From assembly GCA_012960925.1 (NCBI GenBank), contig DUAG01000012.1, forward strand, positions 1 through 41,022: DNA of 41,022 bases, written 5' to 3'. The notes beneath the pieces were generated by a model. The model did not search any database and had not been told where the DNA came from. It worked only from the letters and a program-made list of their open reading frames with translations. This stretch comes from Candidatus Manganitrophaceae bacterium (GTDB lineage Bacteria; Nitrospirota; Nitrospiria; SBBL01; JAADHI01). The position numbers were made by a program, and so were the translations under genes. Of the stretch, positions 33,318 to 41,022 are shown piece by piece (position 1 is the stretch's first letter; each line of letters starts with the position of its first letter).

Positions 33318-34720
33318 GGTTCAAGGCAACCGTGGTCCTCTCCTCTGTTCTTATCCTTCTTGGAATATACCTCCTGGCCATCGAACTCCCCCGGGAAGAA
33401 AAACAAAGCGCGGCCAAACGGGCCTCAGAACGGCTCTTTTCCTTTTCAAACCTTGAGATCACAAGGATACGAATTGAGAGCCAAAAAGGCATCTTTGAAC
33501 TGGAGTACTTCCCCGAACACCCGGTATTTCCCTGGAGAATCTTCATGCCGGTCCCGACGATTGCAAACCAGGATATTGCGTCAAGGCTGGCCTCTGAACT
33601 GGTCCGCATGGGGTCCAGCCGTCTCATTGCGGAAGATCCCAGCGACTTAAAGGACTTCGGTCTCGATCCTCCAGCCTACACCGTCATTATCACCTACAAC
33701 CAGACAAATACCGAAGTACTGGAAGTCGGCGTAGAAAATCTGACCGGCAGCGATGTTTATGTGAAACAGGGTTTGGGGACCGCGGTCTATCTCGTCCCGG
33801 TCGGAATCAAGCCTTTTCTCGACAAAGATTTGAGCGATTGGAGACTGCAAGAGGTTTTCCCCGCTGCCTCCTATGACATCAAAAAGATCCAGATTCAATC
33901 CTCTCGCGGCCGACTTCTGGTCACACGACAGGGGGAAGGCTGGTCTCTGGAGATCGAGCCGCCCCGGGAGAGCCCGCGCAAACCGATCTTGGGCCGAGGA
34001 GACTCCGGGGAGATCTCAAACCTCCTGGGAAGCCTTATCAATTTACGCGGGGATAATTTTATCGACAAACAAAAAGAGGCCGTGAAGCAGGCCCTGGGAA
34101 GCCCCATTCTGAGCCTGAAGCTGGGAGTCAGCGCGGTGGAACGGGACAGCGCCTTTTACCGGACGGAAAATGATCCCGGTGTGGTTTACGTTGTCACGAA
34201 GGACTTTGCCCCGATCTATCAAATTTCCGAGAAGCGTTTTCAGGAAATCGACCAGGCTTTTTCCATCTTCCGCGATAAAAGTGTCCTTGCCCTCACCACA
34301 CCGGAAGAGATCGAAGAAATCACAATCGACCGGCAAGGTAAATTGCTCCACCTTCAGAGGAAGGACGGGGCATGGTGGCTGGAGGCCCCTTCCTCAAAAA
34401 AGGTGGAAGCCCCTGGAATAATCTCCCGCCTCCTCACCGATCTTTACAACCTGCGCATTGACAAATTCCTCGATGAAATCGATCATAAATCGCCTCGGAC
34501 CGGCCTGAACCCTCCGTCTGTAACCCTGCGCCTCAAAGGACAAAGCGGAATCTCCCTGGGCCATGTCGACTTTGGAAAAATCGAAGGAGACAAAATCTAC
34601 GTCCGCAGCTCTCAACACGCCCCGGTCCTCTTCCTGGACAAAAGAGAACTTGACCGCCTCCCCGGAGAGGCAGACCTATTCCCCCCTCAGGGGACCGGTT
34701 CTGATGAAACTCCTCAGTGA
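33314..34720 (+). CDS. DUF4340-domain protein, ABC-associated
   Basis: A 469-residue protein with one N-terminal membrane helix (TVVLSSVLILLGIYLLAIEL) and a large extracytoplasmic region. Repeated units of the type ITRIRIESQKGIFELEY, IKKIQIQSSRGRLLVTRQGE and IEEITIDRQGKLLHLQRKDG each followed by a W..E stretch mark the DUF4340 fold. It begins at a GTG overlapping the previous stop by 4 bp. DUF4340 proteins regularly accompany GldF/GldG clusters; the role is not known. It is the last gene before a strong terminator. Confidence 0.85.
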   Translation: MRFKATVVLSSVLILLGIYLLAIELPREEKQSAAKRASERLFSFSNLEITRIRIESQKGIFELEYFPEHPVFPWRIFMPVPTIANQDIASRLASELVRMGSSRLIAEDPSDLKDFGLDPPAYTVIITYNQTNTEVLEVGVENLTGSDVYVKQGLGTAVYLVPVGIKPFLDKDLSDWRLQEVFPAASYDIKKIQIQSSRGRLLVTRQGEGWSLEIEPPRESPRKPILGRGDSGEISNLLGSLINLRGDNFIDKQKEAVKQALGSPILSLKLGVSAVERDSAFYRTENDPGVVYVVTKDFAPIYQISEKRFQEIDQAFSIFRDKSVLALTTPEEIEEITIDRQGKLLHLQRKDGAWWLEAPSSKKVEAPGIISRLLTDLYNLRIDKFLDEIDHKSPRTGLNPPSVTLRLKGQSGISLGHVDFGKIEGDKIYVRSSQHAPVLFLDKRELDRLPGEADLFPPQGTGSDETPQ

Positions 34721-34819
34721 ACATCCGCGAAAATCCCTTTGACCAAAAAGACCATATAAGCAATCACGGATTAGATGAATGGTTTAAAATACACCCCCCT
34801 TTCGGGGTTGGAACCCGCC

Positions 34820-34848
34820 AAAGGCCTTGACAATCAAGGCCTTTTTTT
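34820..34848 (+). terminator. Strong intrinsic terminator after the ABC cluster
   Basis: Perfect stem AAAGGCCTTG/CAAGGCCTTT with a 5-nt loop, then a continuous T run to 34848. A smaller CCCC/GGGG hairpin precedes it at about 34793. It separates the ABC cluster from the sulfur-carrier genes. Confidence 0.9.
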
Positions 34849-34887
34849 GGTAGGTTTTGGGGTTCTTAATAAAGGGATAAGTGCTGG

Positions 34888-35097
34888 ATGCAGATCAAGA
34901 TCAATGGAAAACCGGAAGAGACTCAGGAGACCACCCTTCTGGGCCTCCTTAAATCAAAAGATATTGAACCACGCATGGTGTCCGTCGAGTTGAATTCAAA
35001 AATGCTCGACCGCTCCAGCCTGGAACAAACCCCCATTCAGGAAGGAGATGAAATCGAATTCCTCTACTTCATGGGAGGGGGATCAACCCGTTTTTAA
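34888..35097 (+). CDS. ThiS-like sulfur carrier protein with C-terminal extension
   Basis: A 69-residue ubiquitin-fold protein (MQIKINGKPEETQETTLLGL; LNSKMLDRSSLEQTPI; EGDEIEFLYFMGGG). Sulfur carriers are thiocarboxylated on a C-terminal Gly-Gly by an E1-like MoeB/ThiF enzyme. Here the glycines are followed by STRF, so they are not terminal. In the QbsE and HcyS systems a peptidase removes such residues first; no JAMM-type peptidase is in this window. The gene lies 21 bp before cysteine synthase and near two MoeB genes, which favours a role in cysteine formation over thiamine. GGGATAAG-type ribosome site. Confidence 0.82.
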   Translation: MQIKINGKPEETQETTLLGLLKSKDIEPRMVSVELNSKMLDRSSLEQTPIQEGDEIEFLYFMGGGSTRF

Positions 35098-35118
35098 GAC
35101 AACTAACCTGGGAATATT

Positions 35119-36036
35119 ATGAAAACAATCATCACCGATCTAATCGGAAAGACGCCCATGGTTCAACTGAAGACCTTTTCAGATGACGAAGGGGCCTATA
35201 TTTTTGCAAAGGTCGAATACTTTAATCCGGGCGGGAGCGTCAAGGACCGGATCTGCCTGAGCATGATCCTGGCAGCCGAAAAAGAGGGAAGCCTAAAACC
35301 GGGGGCCACACTGGTTGAACCGACCAGCGGAAACACCGGCATCGGTCTCGCGATGGTGGCCGCCGTCCGCGGATACAAATTAATCCTGGTGATGCCCGAA
35401 TCAATGAGCATGGAGCGGGCCAGCCTCCTCTCCTCCTATGGGGCGCAACTGGTCCTGACCCCGGCCTGGGAAGGGATGCGGGGTGCCATTAAAGAAGCTG
35501 AAAGTATTCTGGATCAAAACAAGGGCTATTTTATGCCGGGACAATTCTCGAATCCGGCCAATCCGGAGACCCATCGGAAGACGACGGGACCGGAAATATT
35601 GGAGGCCATGGAGGGCAAGGTCGATGCCTTTGTCGTTGGGGTTGGAACCGGAGGAACGATCACCGGCGTCGGGGAGATTCTCAAGGAAAAAAATCCGAAT
35701 ACATTGATTGTTGCGGTAGAACCTGCCTCCTCGCCCGTCTTATCGGGAGGAGAAGCCGGTCCTCATAAGATACAGGGCATCGGCGCGGGATTTATCCCTG
35801 AAATTCTGAATAGAGATATTATTGATCGGGTCATTACAGTCACAGATGATGAATCTTACCAAACAGCGAAGCAACTGGCCCGGCAGGAAGGACTCTTGGT
35901 TGGAATCTCATCCGGAGCCAATGTCCTCGCTGCCGGCAAGATCGCAGAAGAATTGGGAAAAGGAAAAAGGGTTGTGACCGTCCTCCCCGACACTGGAGAA
36001 CGATACATCAGCATCGAAAAGTATTTCAATATCTAA
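35119..36036 (+). CDS. Cysteine synthase (PLP-dependent, CysK/CysM family)
   Basis: The enzyme replaces the acetyl or phosphate of an activated serine by sulfur. The 305-residue product has the PLP lysine in [10 protein letters not shown], the substrate loop [10 protein letters not shown], the phosphate-binding [11 protein letters not shown] and the C-terminal GISSGAN. The family includes CysK (sulfide, O-acetylserine) and CysM of mycobacteria (thiocarboxylated CysO, O-phosphoserine). The close coupling to a ThiS-like carrier and MoeB suggests the second kind of sulfur donor; substrate choice cannot be decided from the motifs. Confidence 0.93.
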   Translation: MKTIITDLIGKTPMVQLKTFSDDEGAYIFAKVEYFNPGGSVKDRICLSMILAAEKEGSLKPGATLVEPTSGNTGIGLAMVAAVRGYKLILVMPESMSMERASLLSSYGAQLVLTPAWEGMRGAIKEAESILDQNKGYFMPGQFSNPANPETHRKTTGPEILEAMEGKVDAFVVGVGTGGTITGVGEILKEKNPNTLIVAVEPASSPVLSGGEAGPHKIQGIGAGFIPEILNRDIIDRVITVTDDESYQTAKQLARQEGLLVGISSGANVLAAGKIAEELGKGKRVVTVLPDTGERYISIEKYFNI

Positions 36037-36060
36037 ATTAACATCATAATAAGGATAAAT

Positions 36061-36192
36061 GGATTCAGGTTGCCTGGATTTTACTTCAAGGCAAGGCGAG
36101 AGGAACGCAGAACCACAGCGTATGGGTTATACGCGAGGATTTGAGTACCGCAGCAACGCCGCAATGGAGTAAAAGACGGGTGAGCTGAATCC
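36061..36192 (-). repeat. R repeat copy 2 (inverted)
   Basis: Read on the minus strand it runs GGATTCAGCTCACCC ... GGCAACCTGAATCC and shares the GGCGTTGCTG and TCCTCGCGTAT-type core with R1 and R3. Its edge lies 12 bp from the moeB start codon, so it may affect that gene's translation start region. Confidence 0.7.
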
Positions 36193-36204
36193 GTTTTGGG
36201 AAAC

Positions 36205-37035
36205 ATGACTTTTACAGAAGAACAACTCGTTCGCTACAGCAGACATATCATCCTCTCAGAGGTCGGTGGCTTAGGTCAGAAAAAAATCGGCGCGGCCAGA
36301 GTTCTGATCGTCGGTGCCGGGGGTCTGGGTTCACCCATCGCCCTCTATCTGGCGGCGGCCGGTGTCGGCACCATTGGAATCATCGATCCCGATGTGGTGG
36401 ACCTCTCCAATCTCCACCGACAGGTTATCCATCACACTGCGGACCTCGACAGGCCCAAGGTCACATCCGCCCAGGAGAAGATTGCGGCCCTCAATCCGGA
36501 CGTGAAGGTCATCCCCCACGTAGAATATCTCAATGCGAAAAATGCACTGGATCTCTTCGGCGACTACGATTACATCATTGACGGCACAGATAATCTTCCG
36601 GTAAAGTTTCTGATTAACGATGCCGCATTCTTCGCCAAAAAACCATTTATCCATGGGGGAATCCTTCGGTTTGAGGGACAGCTTTTTACAATTCTCCCAG
36701 CTGAAAGTGCCTGCTACCGTTGCATCTTTCCTGAACCGCCTCCGACTGGAATCGTCCCCACATGTCAGGAAGGAGGGGTTCTCGGGGCGCTTGCCGGTCT
36801 GATCGGAACCCTTCAGGCAACCGAAGTGCTTAAGCTGATCCTCGGAATCGGCTTACCCTTGACCAATCGCATCCTCTCCTATGATGCCCTTCGGACGGTG
36901 TTTCGCGAGATACCGATTCGGAAAAACCCCGGTTGCCCACTTTGCGGGTCACAGGCGACGATTACAAAATTAGAAATGGAGGAACAGGCGGTCTGCGATC
37001 TCAAACCAGCGGATACCGCCCTCCGGGAAAAATGA
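36205..37035 (+). CDS. moeB: MoeB/ThiF-type E1-like adenylyltransferase, copy 1
   Basis: These enzymes adenylate the C-terminal glycine of a sulfur carrier so that sulfur can be added. From the ATG at 36205 the product has 276 residues: MTFTEEQLVRYSRHIIL, nucleotide motif VLIVGAGGLGSPIALYLAAA, DLSNLHRQV, DGTDN, zinc cysteines in CYRC and CPLCG, and the crossover-loop cysteine in PTCQEGGVLG. There is no rhodanese domain at the C-terminus, so sulfur must come from another protein. It overlaps the threonine synthase-like gene by 4 bp. Confidence 0.92.
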   Translation: MTFTEEQLVRYSRHIILSEVGGLGQKKIGAARVLIVGAGGLGSPIALYLAAAGVGTIGIIDPDVVDLSNLHRQVIHHTADLDRPKVTSAQEKIAALNPDVKVIPHVEYLNAKNALDLFGDYDYIIDGTDNLPVKFLINDAAFFAKKPFIHGGILRFEGQLFTILPAESACYRCIFPEPPPTGIVPTCQEGGVLGALAGLIGTLQATEVLKLILGIGLPLTNRILSYDALRTVFREIPIRKNPGCPLCGSQATITKLEMEEQAVCDLKPADTALREK

Positions 37036-38270
37036 CGAAAAAGATAAAAGGCCTGTTTTGCAAAGAGTGTAAAAAAGAATATCCCGCAGAGGCGCTGCAT
37101 GTCTGTGAGTTCTGTTTTGGCCCCCTGGAAGTGGCCTACAATTATGACCTGATCAAGTCGGAAATCTCCCGGGAAAAGATCTCAAGGGGACCGAAGAGCC
37201 TCTGGCGTTACATCGACCTCCTCCCGGTTGAAGGCGATCCGACGGCAGGGTTGAATGCCGGTTATACCCCGATGATCCATGCGAAGAATCTGGGAACGGC
37301 CCTGGGACTTGACTATCTTTATCTTAAAAATGATACGGTCAACTGCCTGACCCTTTCGTTCAAGGACCGCGTCGTCGCAGTGGCCCTGACCCGCGCAAAG
37401 GAACTCGGATTTGACACCGTCGCATGTGCCTCAACTGGCAACCTGGCCAACTCCGTCGCCGCCCATGCCGCCGAGGCGGGATTTCGCTGTTTTGTTTTTA
37501 TTCCCTCTGATCTGGAGTCCGGAAAGATACTGGGAAATCTGATCTACAAACCGAATGTTGTGGGTGTACAAGGAACGTATGATGATGTGAACCGCCTTTG
37601 CAGTGAAATCGCGGGGGAGTACCCCTGGGCCTTCGTTAATATTAATATCCGACCCTATTATTCAGAAGGCTCCAAGACCCTTGCCTATGAAACAATGGAA
37701 TATTTCGACTGGAGTACACCAGACCATGTCGTCGTTCCCATCGCATCCGGATCTTTGTTGACCAAGATTTCAAAGGGCTTTGGTGAATTCGTAAACCTGG
37801 GGCTGATCTCAGGATGCAAGACGCTCATCCACGGGGCGCAGGCAGAAGGCTGCGGGCCGGTCGCAACGGCATTCAAGGAAAAGCGGGATTTCATCAAGCC
37901 GGTCAAACCGAAGACCATTGCAAAATCACTGGCGATCGGAAACCCGGCCGATGGTTTTTACGCCTTGCGTGTTGTTCGGGAGAGCGGGGGGATCATTGAC
38001 GATGTCACGGATGATGAAATCATTGACGGAATGAAGTTGCTGGCGGAAACTCAGGGGATTTTTACCGAGACGGCCGGTGGGGTCACGGTTGCCGTCTTAA
38101 AGAAGCTGGCAAAGCGAGGCGTCCTGAAGAAAGGTGAATCGACCGTGGCCTATATCACCGGCAACGGCCTGAAGACGCAGGAGGCCGTTTCTCAGGAAGT
38201 CGGCAAACCATGGCACATTCAACCGAATCTGAAGAGTTTTCAGGACACATTGAAAAAGGTTCAGTCATGA
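37032..38270 (+). CDS. thrC: Threonine synthase-like PLP enzyme with zinc ribbon
   Basis: Threonine synthase turns O-phosphohomoserine into threonine. From the ATG at 37032 the product has 412 residues. The N-terminus is a zinc-ribbon-like part (CKECKKEYPAEALHVCEFCF), the PLP lysine lies in LTLSFKDRVVAVAL, followed by ACASTGNLANSVAAHAAEAG and the glycine-rich phosphate loop (VPIASGSLLTKIS). This is the short threonine-synthase class (ThrC type). Its place between MoeB and a MoaD-like carrier is unusual. A housekeeping role in threonine supply is the simplest reading; use of a thiocarboxylated carrier on the same substrate to give homocysteine is a hypothesis. Confidence 0.88.
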   Translation: MTKKIKGLFCKECKKEYPAEALHVCEFCFGPLEVAYNYDLIKSEISREKISRGPKSLWRYIDLLPVEGDPTAGLNAGYTPMIHAKNLGTALGLDYLYLKNDTVNCLTLSFKDRVVAVALTRAKELGFDTVACASTGNLANSVAAHAAEAGFRCFVFIPSDLESGKILGNLIYKPNVVGVQGTYDDVNRLCSEIAGEYPWAFVNINIRPYYSEGSKTLAYETMEYFDWSTPDHVVVPIASGSLLTKISKGFGEFVNLGLISGCKTLIHGAQAEGCGPVATAFKEKRDFIKPVKPKTIAKSLAIGNPADGFYALRVVRESGGIIDDVTDDEIIDGMKLLAETQGIFTETAGGVTVAVLKKLAKRGVLKKGESTVAYITGNGLKTQEAVSQEVGKPWHIQPNLKSFQDTLKKVQS

Positions 38271-38283
38271 AGAAAGAGAAAAG

Positions 38284-38562
38284 ATGATTAAGGTTCGCAT
38301 TCCAACACCCTTACGTAAACTGACAGGAGGCTTGGGAGAGGTCGGCGGCGAAGGCGTAGACATCGCCACACTCATCGATTCACTAGAGCAGTCTTATCCT
38401 GGACTAAAAGAACGGCTCTACGACGAAGAGGGCGTGCTTCGCCGTTTCGTCAATATCTACATCAATGAGGAAGACATCCGCTTTCAGCAGGGGGTACTTA
38501 CGCCCCTGAAAACGGGGGATGAAGTCTCAATCGTCCCTGCCATTGCAGGCGGTGGTTGTTAG
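38284..38562 (+). CDS. MoaD-like sulfur carrier protein ending GGGC
   Basis: A 92-residue ubiquitin-fold protein of the MoaD/CysO group (MIKVRIPTPLRKLTGGLGEV; LIDSLEQSYPGLKERL; RRFVNIYINEEDIRF; LKTGDEVSIVPAIAGGGC). The long form with FVNIYINEEDIR is closest to CysO-type carriers, not to MoaD of molybdopterin synthase, and no moaE is nearby. The Gly-Gly is followed by Gly-Cys or, depending on the reading, by Cys alone, so a trimming step may be needed here too. It lies 13 bp after the threonine synthase-like gene. Confidence 0.88.
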   Translation: MIKVRIPTPLRKLTGGLGEVGGEGVDIATLIDSLEQSYPGLKERLYDEEGVLRRFVNIYINEEDIRFQQGVLTPLKTGDEVSIVPAIAGGGC

Positions 38563-38632
38563 ACTCTGTGTTCGCAAACCAGCACACGAGTGCGTGGATC
38601 GCGGGTAAAGCACCTGAGGAGAGGAGGAAAAA

Positions 38633-38872
38633 TTGGCGAGTTTTAAAGTACACATCACCTTTCCGGAAGACAAGATTCGGAATCCGATTATTTTTGAGAT
38701 CGGGAAGAGATTTAATATTATTACAAATATTCGCCGTGCTGATGTGACCGAAAAGACCGGTTGGGTCGATCTCGAATTAACCGGAGAAACGGCTGAGATT
38801 GAACATGCCATCGAAGCCCTGAAGGAAAAAGGGGTACGTGTAGATCCCATAGAAAAAAACATCATCGAGTAG
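38633..38872 (+). CDS. NIL-domain protein
   Basis: A 79-residue protein consisting only of a NIL domain (FKVHITFPEDKIRNPIIFEI; ITNIRRADVTEKTGWVDLEL; EHAIEALKEKGVRVDPIE). NIL domains occur in methionine transporters (MetN) and in ferredoxin or homocysteine-synthesis proteins, where they relate to sulfur amino acids. It begins at a TTG with a strong GGAGGAAA ribosome site. Its place beside the sulfur carriers supports a link to homocysteine or methionine metabolism; the exact task is unknown. Confidence 0.85.
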   Translation: MASFKVHITFPEDKIRNPIIFEIGKRFNIITNIRRADVTEKTGWVDLELTGETAEIEHAIEALKEKGVRVDPIEKNIIE

Positions 38873-38873
38873 C

Positions 38874-39013
38874 GTGACGATTCAGGTCACCCGCCTTAAT
38901 CTCCATGGTGGCGTTGCTGTGGTGCTCGAATCCTCACGTATTAATATTACGTTCCGGTTCTGCGCTCCTCGCGCCTTGCCCTGAAACTTAATTCAGGCAA
39001 CCTGAAACGTCAC
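38874..39013 (+). repeat. R repeat copy 3
   Basis: Ends GTGACGATTCAGGT and ACCTGAAACGTCAC are inverted. The core is the closest match to R1 (GGCGTTGCTGTGGTGCTCGA, then ATCCTCACGTAT). It fills the gap between the NIL gene and the second moeB. Confidence 0.75.
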
Positions 39014-39041
39014 AAGGTAATCACAATAGTTAGAAAGAAAA

Positions 39042-39881
39042 ATGGACTTTACTGAAGAACAGCTTGAGCGTTACAGCCGACAGATTCTCCTCCCGGGAGT
39101 GGGAGGGAAGGGGCAGCGGAAAATCTCGGCAGCCAGAATCTTTTTAATCGGCGCGGGGGGGCTCGGCTCGCCGGCGGCCCTTTATCTTGCCGCAGCAGGG
39201 GTCGGAACCCTCGGCATCATCGACGATGATGCTGTGGATCTCTCCAATCTGCAACGCCAGATACTCCATAGCACGCTTACACTGGGACATCAAAAGGTGG
39301 CCTCCGCCCAGGCGACCCTTACAAAAATGAACCCCGATATTCAAGTGGTCCCCTATGCTGAAAAGCTGTCATCAGAAAATATCCTCAACCTGTTCAAAGA
39401 TTATGACATCATTCTTGACGGCTCCGATAATTTCGCCACACGATTTTTGGTAAATGACGCGGCCTACTTTCAGAAAAAAACCCTCGTCTCCGGAAGCATC
39501 TTCCGCTTCGAAGGACAACTGACAACCATCAAGCCGCACGATTCAAACGGGGTCCCGAAACCCTGTTATCGCTGCCTCTATCCGGAACCGCCTCCCGCAG
39601 GACTCGTTCCAAGCTGTCAGGAGGCCGGGGTTCTCGGTGTCCTTGCCGGAACAATTGGCGTCATGCAGGCCTCTGAGGCCCTCAAAGAAATTCTGGGGAT
39701 CGGGACGACCCTGGCCGGACGGCTCCTTATTTATGACGCCCTGGAAATGTCCTTCAGAAATGTAAGGGTCCCGAAAGACCCGAACTGTCCGCTTTGCGGG
39801 CCGAACCCAAAGATTACGCAACTCCTCGAGTATGACATTTCCTGCACCCTTCCCGCTCCCAGGAGTTTGTCAAAAAAATAG
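39042..39881 (+). CDS. moeB: MoeB/ThiF-type E1-like adenylyltransferase, copy 2
   Basis: A 279-residue paralogue of the enzyme at 36205. It has MDFTEEQLERYSRQILLPGV, the nucleotide motif IGAGGLGSPAALYLAAAGVG, DLSNLQRQ, DGSDN, the crossover cysteine PSCQEAGVLG and the zinc pairs CYRC and CPLCG. No rhodanese domain. The two copies are clearly diverged, so the duplication is not recent. With two carriers and two E1 enzymes, each may serve its own carrier. Confidence 0.92.
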   Translation: MDFTEEQLERYSRQILLPGVGGKGQRKISAARIFLIGAGGLGSPAALYLAAAGVGTLGIIDDDAVDLSNLQRQILHSTLTLGHQKVASAQATLTKMNPDIQVVPYAEKLSSENILNLFKDYDIILDGSDNFATRFLVNDAAYFQKKTLVSGSIFRFEGQLTTIKPHDSNGVPKPCYRCLYPEPPPAGLVPSCQEAGVLGVLAGTIGVMQASEALKEILGIGTTLAGRLLIYDALEMSFRNVRVPKDPNCPLCGPNPKITQLLEYDISCTLPAPRSLSKK

Positions 39882-39899
39882 CGCGGGGAATTCCAACCC

Positions 39900-40775
39900 T
39901 TGATCCTCGAGATCCCTGTCGTCAGTATCCTAAGATCAAAAGACCTCAAACGGTTTCATCAAGTCCTTGTCGCCCTGTTCCTCTTTTTCTTAAACGTCCT
40001 GGGGAGCGGATGCTCTATGGAAAAGGGATTTATTTTTTTCCCAGATAAAAATATTGTTCAGACCCCTGCCGATGTTGCATTGGTCTTTGAAGATATCTAC
40101 TTCCAAACCAAAGATGGAGTTCGGATCAATGGCTGGTTTGTTCCCGATACGGAGAGCCGAATCACTCTTCTCTGGTTTCATGGAAATGCGGGAAACCTGA
40201 GCCATCGGGTAGACCCGCTTCGTTTATTCCACCATGAACTAAAAATAAACATCTTCATGGTTGATTTTAGAGAATATGGACGGAGTGAAGGGCTCGTCTC
40301 CGAGGAAGGGACCCGACAGGATGCGCTGTCATCCTATGATTACCTCTTGACCCGTTCTGACATCGATCCGGCAAAGATCATCGTCTTCGGTCAATCCCTC
40401 GGGGCGGCGGTTGCGGTTGAACTCGCAACAAACCGTGATCTTCAGGGAATCATTCTGGAGGCCCCGTTCACCTCGATCAGAGAGATGGCACGCGCCATCT
40501 CTCCCTGGCTTCCCTTCGGCCGGTTTCTTTCGACAAAATATGATTCCCTATCAAAAATCAAGCAGATTCGCGCCCCTCTACTCGTCATGCATGGCGACCG
40601 GGATGAGGTCATCCCTTTTTCTCAAGGCCGGAAACTGTACGAAGCGGGGAATGAACCAAAAACTTTTTATCCTATTCCCGGGGCCGGACATAACAACACT
40701 TATCTTGTCGGCGGGCGTCCCTATTTCAAAAAAATGAAAGAGTTTATTGCAAGACAGCAGAACGATCGGAAATAA
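39900..40775 (+). CDS. Alpha/beta hydrolase, probable lipoprotein
   Basis: A 291-residue protein of the YfhR/ABHD13-like serine hydrolase group. The N-terminus has a hydrophobic stretch (VLVALFLFFLNVLGSGC) that ends in a lipobox LGSGC, so it is probably a membrane-bound lipoprotein. The catalytic set is visible: nucleophile in FGQSLGAAVAVELA, aspartate in MHGDRDEVIPF and histidine in GAGHNNT; the oxyanion HGNAGN precedes. It starts at a TTG (39900), 18 bp after moeB; a better start may lie further in. Natural substrate unknown. Confidence 0.85.
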   Translation: MILEIPVVSILRSKDLKRFHQVLVALFLFFLNVLGSGCSMEKGFIFFPDKNIVQTPADVALVFEDIYFQTKDGVRINGWFVPDTESRITLLWFHGNAGNLSHRVDPLRLFHHELKINIFMVDFREYGRSEGLVSEEGTRQDALSSYDYLLTRSDIDPAKIIVFGQSLGAAVAVELATNRDLQGIILEAPFTSIREMARAISPWLPFGRFLSTKYDSLSKIKQIRAPLLVMHGDRDEVIPFSQGRKLYEAGNEPKTFYPIPGAGHNNTYLVGGRPYFKKMKEFIARQQNDRK

Positions 40776-40970
40776 GGCTAGGAGTCTGTCGGAGAAATAG
40801 GATCGTAACGAGGTGAATGGGAAATAGAGGCAAGTTTTGGGGTGATTTGAGGCGAATAGGCCTATTTTCCATCACCGCAACGGGATCATTCCCGCCTCAA
40901 AAATTATAAACGTAGGCGTAGTGTAGACGGAAGAAAGAGTTATTGTCAAATCTGGTGTATGAGATCTTCA
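40776..40970. other. Non-coding end, possible IS terminus
   Basis: Begins after the hydrolase with AGGAGTCTGTCGGAGAAATA, a form often met at termini of IS elements. Contains a possible long hairpin (GAGGCGAATAGGCC...). The following minus-strand frame would fit the 3' end of a transposase. Unconfirmed. Confidence 0.3.
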
Positions 40971-41022
40971 TTAAGCGGCGACCTGATCTGATTTATTGAT
41001 CTCAATCCCATCTTTAAATGGA
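40971..41022 (-). CDS. Partial C-terminus of an unidentified minus-strand gene
   Basis: The last 17 codons read PFKDGIEINKSDQVAA and stop (TAA at 40971-40973). The gene continues beyond the window. It may be a transposase, judged only by the IS-like sequence that follows; the fragment is too short to assign. Confidence 0.3.
   Translation of the reverse strand, partial: PFKDGIEINKSDQVAA

Noticed and set aside
36933..37031. 33-residue N-terminal extension of the threonine synthase-like enzyme
   Set aside because: It overlaps the end of moeB in another frame; the ATG at 37032 gives the family N-terminus and an ATGA overlap.

Overview
The window reads like a chromosomal segment of a Gram-negative, diderm, probably chemolithotrophic bacterium. 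It has an outer-membrane barrel protein, Tat and Sec signals, a compact APS reductase, an ABC-fed urease, an MreBCD/PBP2/RodA rod system and a GldA/F/G-type ABC cluster. A member of the Nitrospirota would fit, but this is inferred from gene content only; no marker gene here fixes the taxonomy.

Region 1 (214-12501) is one urea-acquisition and urease unit on the minus strand: barrel protein, ureD, urtA-B-C-D-E, ureA-B-C-F-G, with tatA diverging at its head. Urea would cross the outer membrane, be bound by a Tat-exported UrtA, enter through UrtBCDE and be hydrolysed by a nickel urease. A consensus sigma70 promoter lies about 380 nt before the first gene. The leader holds two near-identical T-tailed hairpins whose stems differ by compensating changes, the best candidate in the window for an undescribed regulatory RNA. 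The unit is bracketed by two same-orientation 120-bp elements with IS6-type ends (82-202 and 12768-12887).

Region 2 (12502-16060) is a scar of mobile DNA: three IS6-type miniature elements counting the one at position 82, IS3 transposase remains, a HigBA toxin-antitoxin pair, two pieces of a hybrid histidine kinase, a PilZ remnant and the 3' half of a tRNA-Arg(CCT) gene that looks like an attachment-site scar. A solo groES follows directly.

Region 3 (16121-21179) holds a DEDD exonuclease, a DUF2059 protein and the minus-strand sulfate unit rrf2-aprA-aprB-sat. A 14-bp palindrome overlaps the probable rrf2 promoter.

Region 4 (21424-29691) is the cell-shape block: RDD protein, mreB, mreC, mreD, PBP2 (mrdA), rodA and RNase G. 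A 176-bp miniature element with 3-bp target duplications splits mreC from mreD. A dispersed palindromic repeat has entered the 3' coding part of PBP2 and flanks rng on both sides.

Region 5 (30001-34720) encodes a GldA/F/G-type ABC system plus a DUF4340 protein, closed by a strong terminator. Region 6 (34888-39881) is a sulfur-carrier cluster: ThiS-like protein, cysteine synthase, MoeB, threonine synthase-like protein, MoaD-like protein, NIL-domain protein and a second MoeB. Both carriers have residues after the Gly-Gly, so they may need trimming before use. The cluster suggests a thiocarboxylate-based route to cysteine and possibly homocysteine. A lipoprotein-type alpha/beta hydrolase and a probable IS end close the window.
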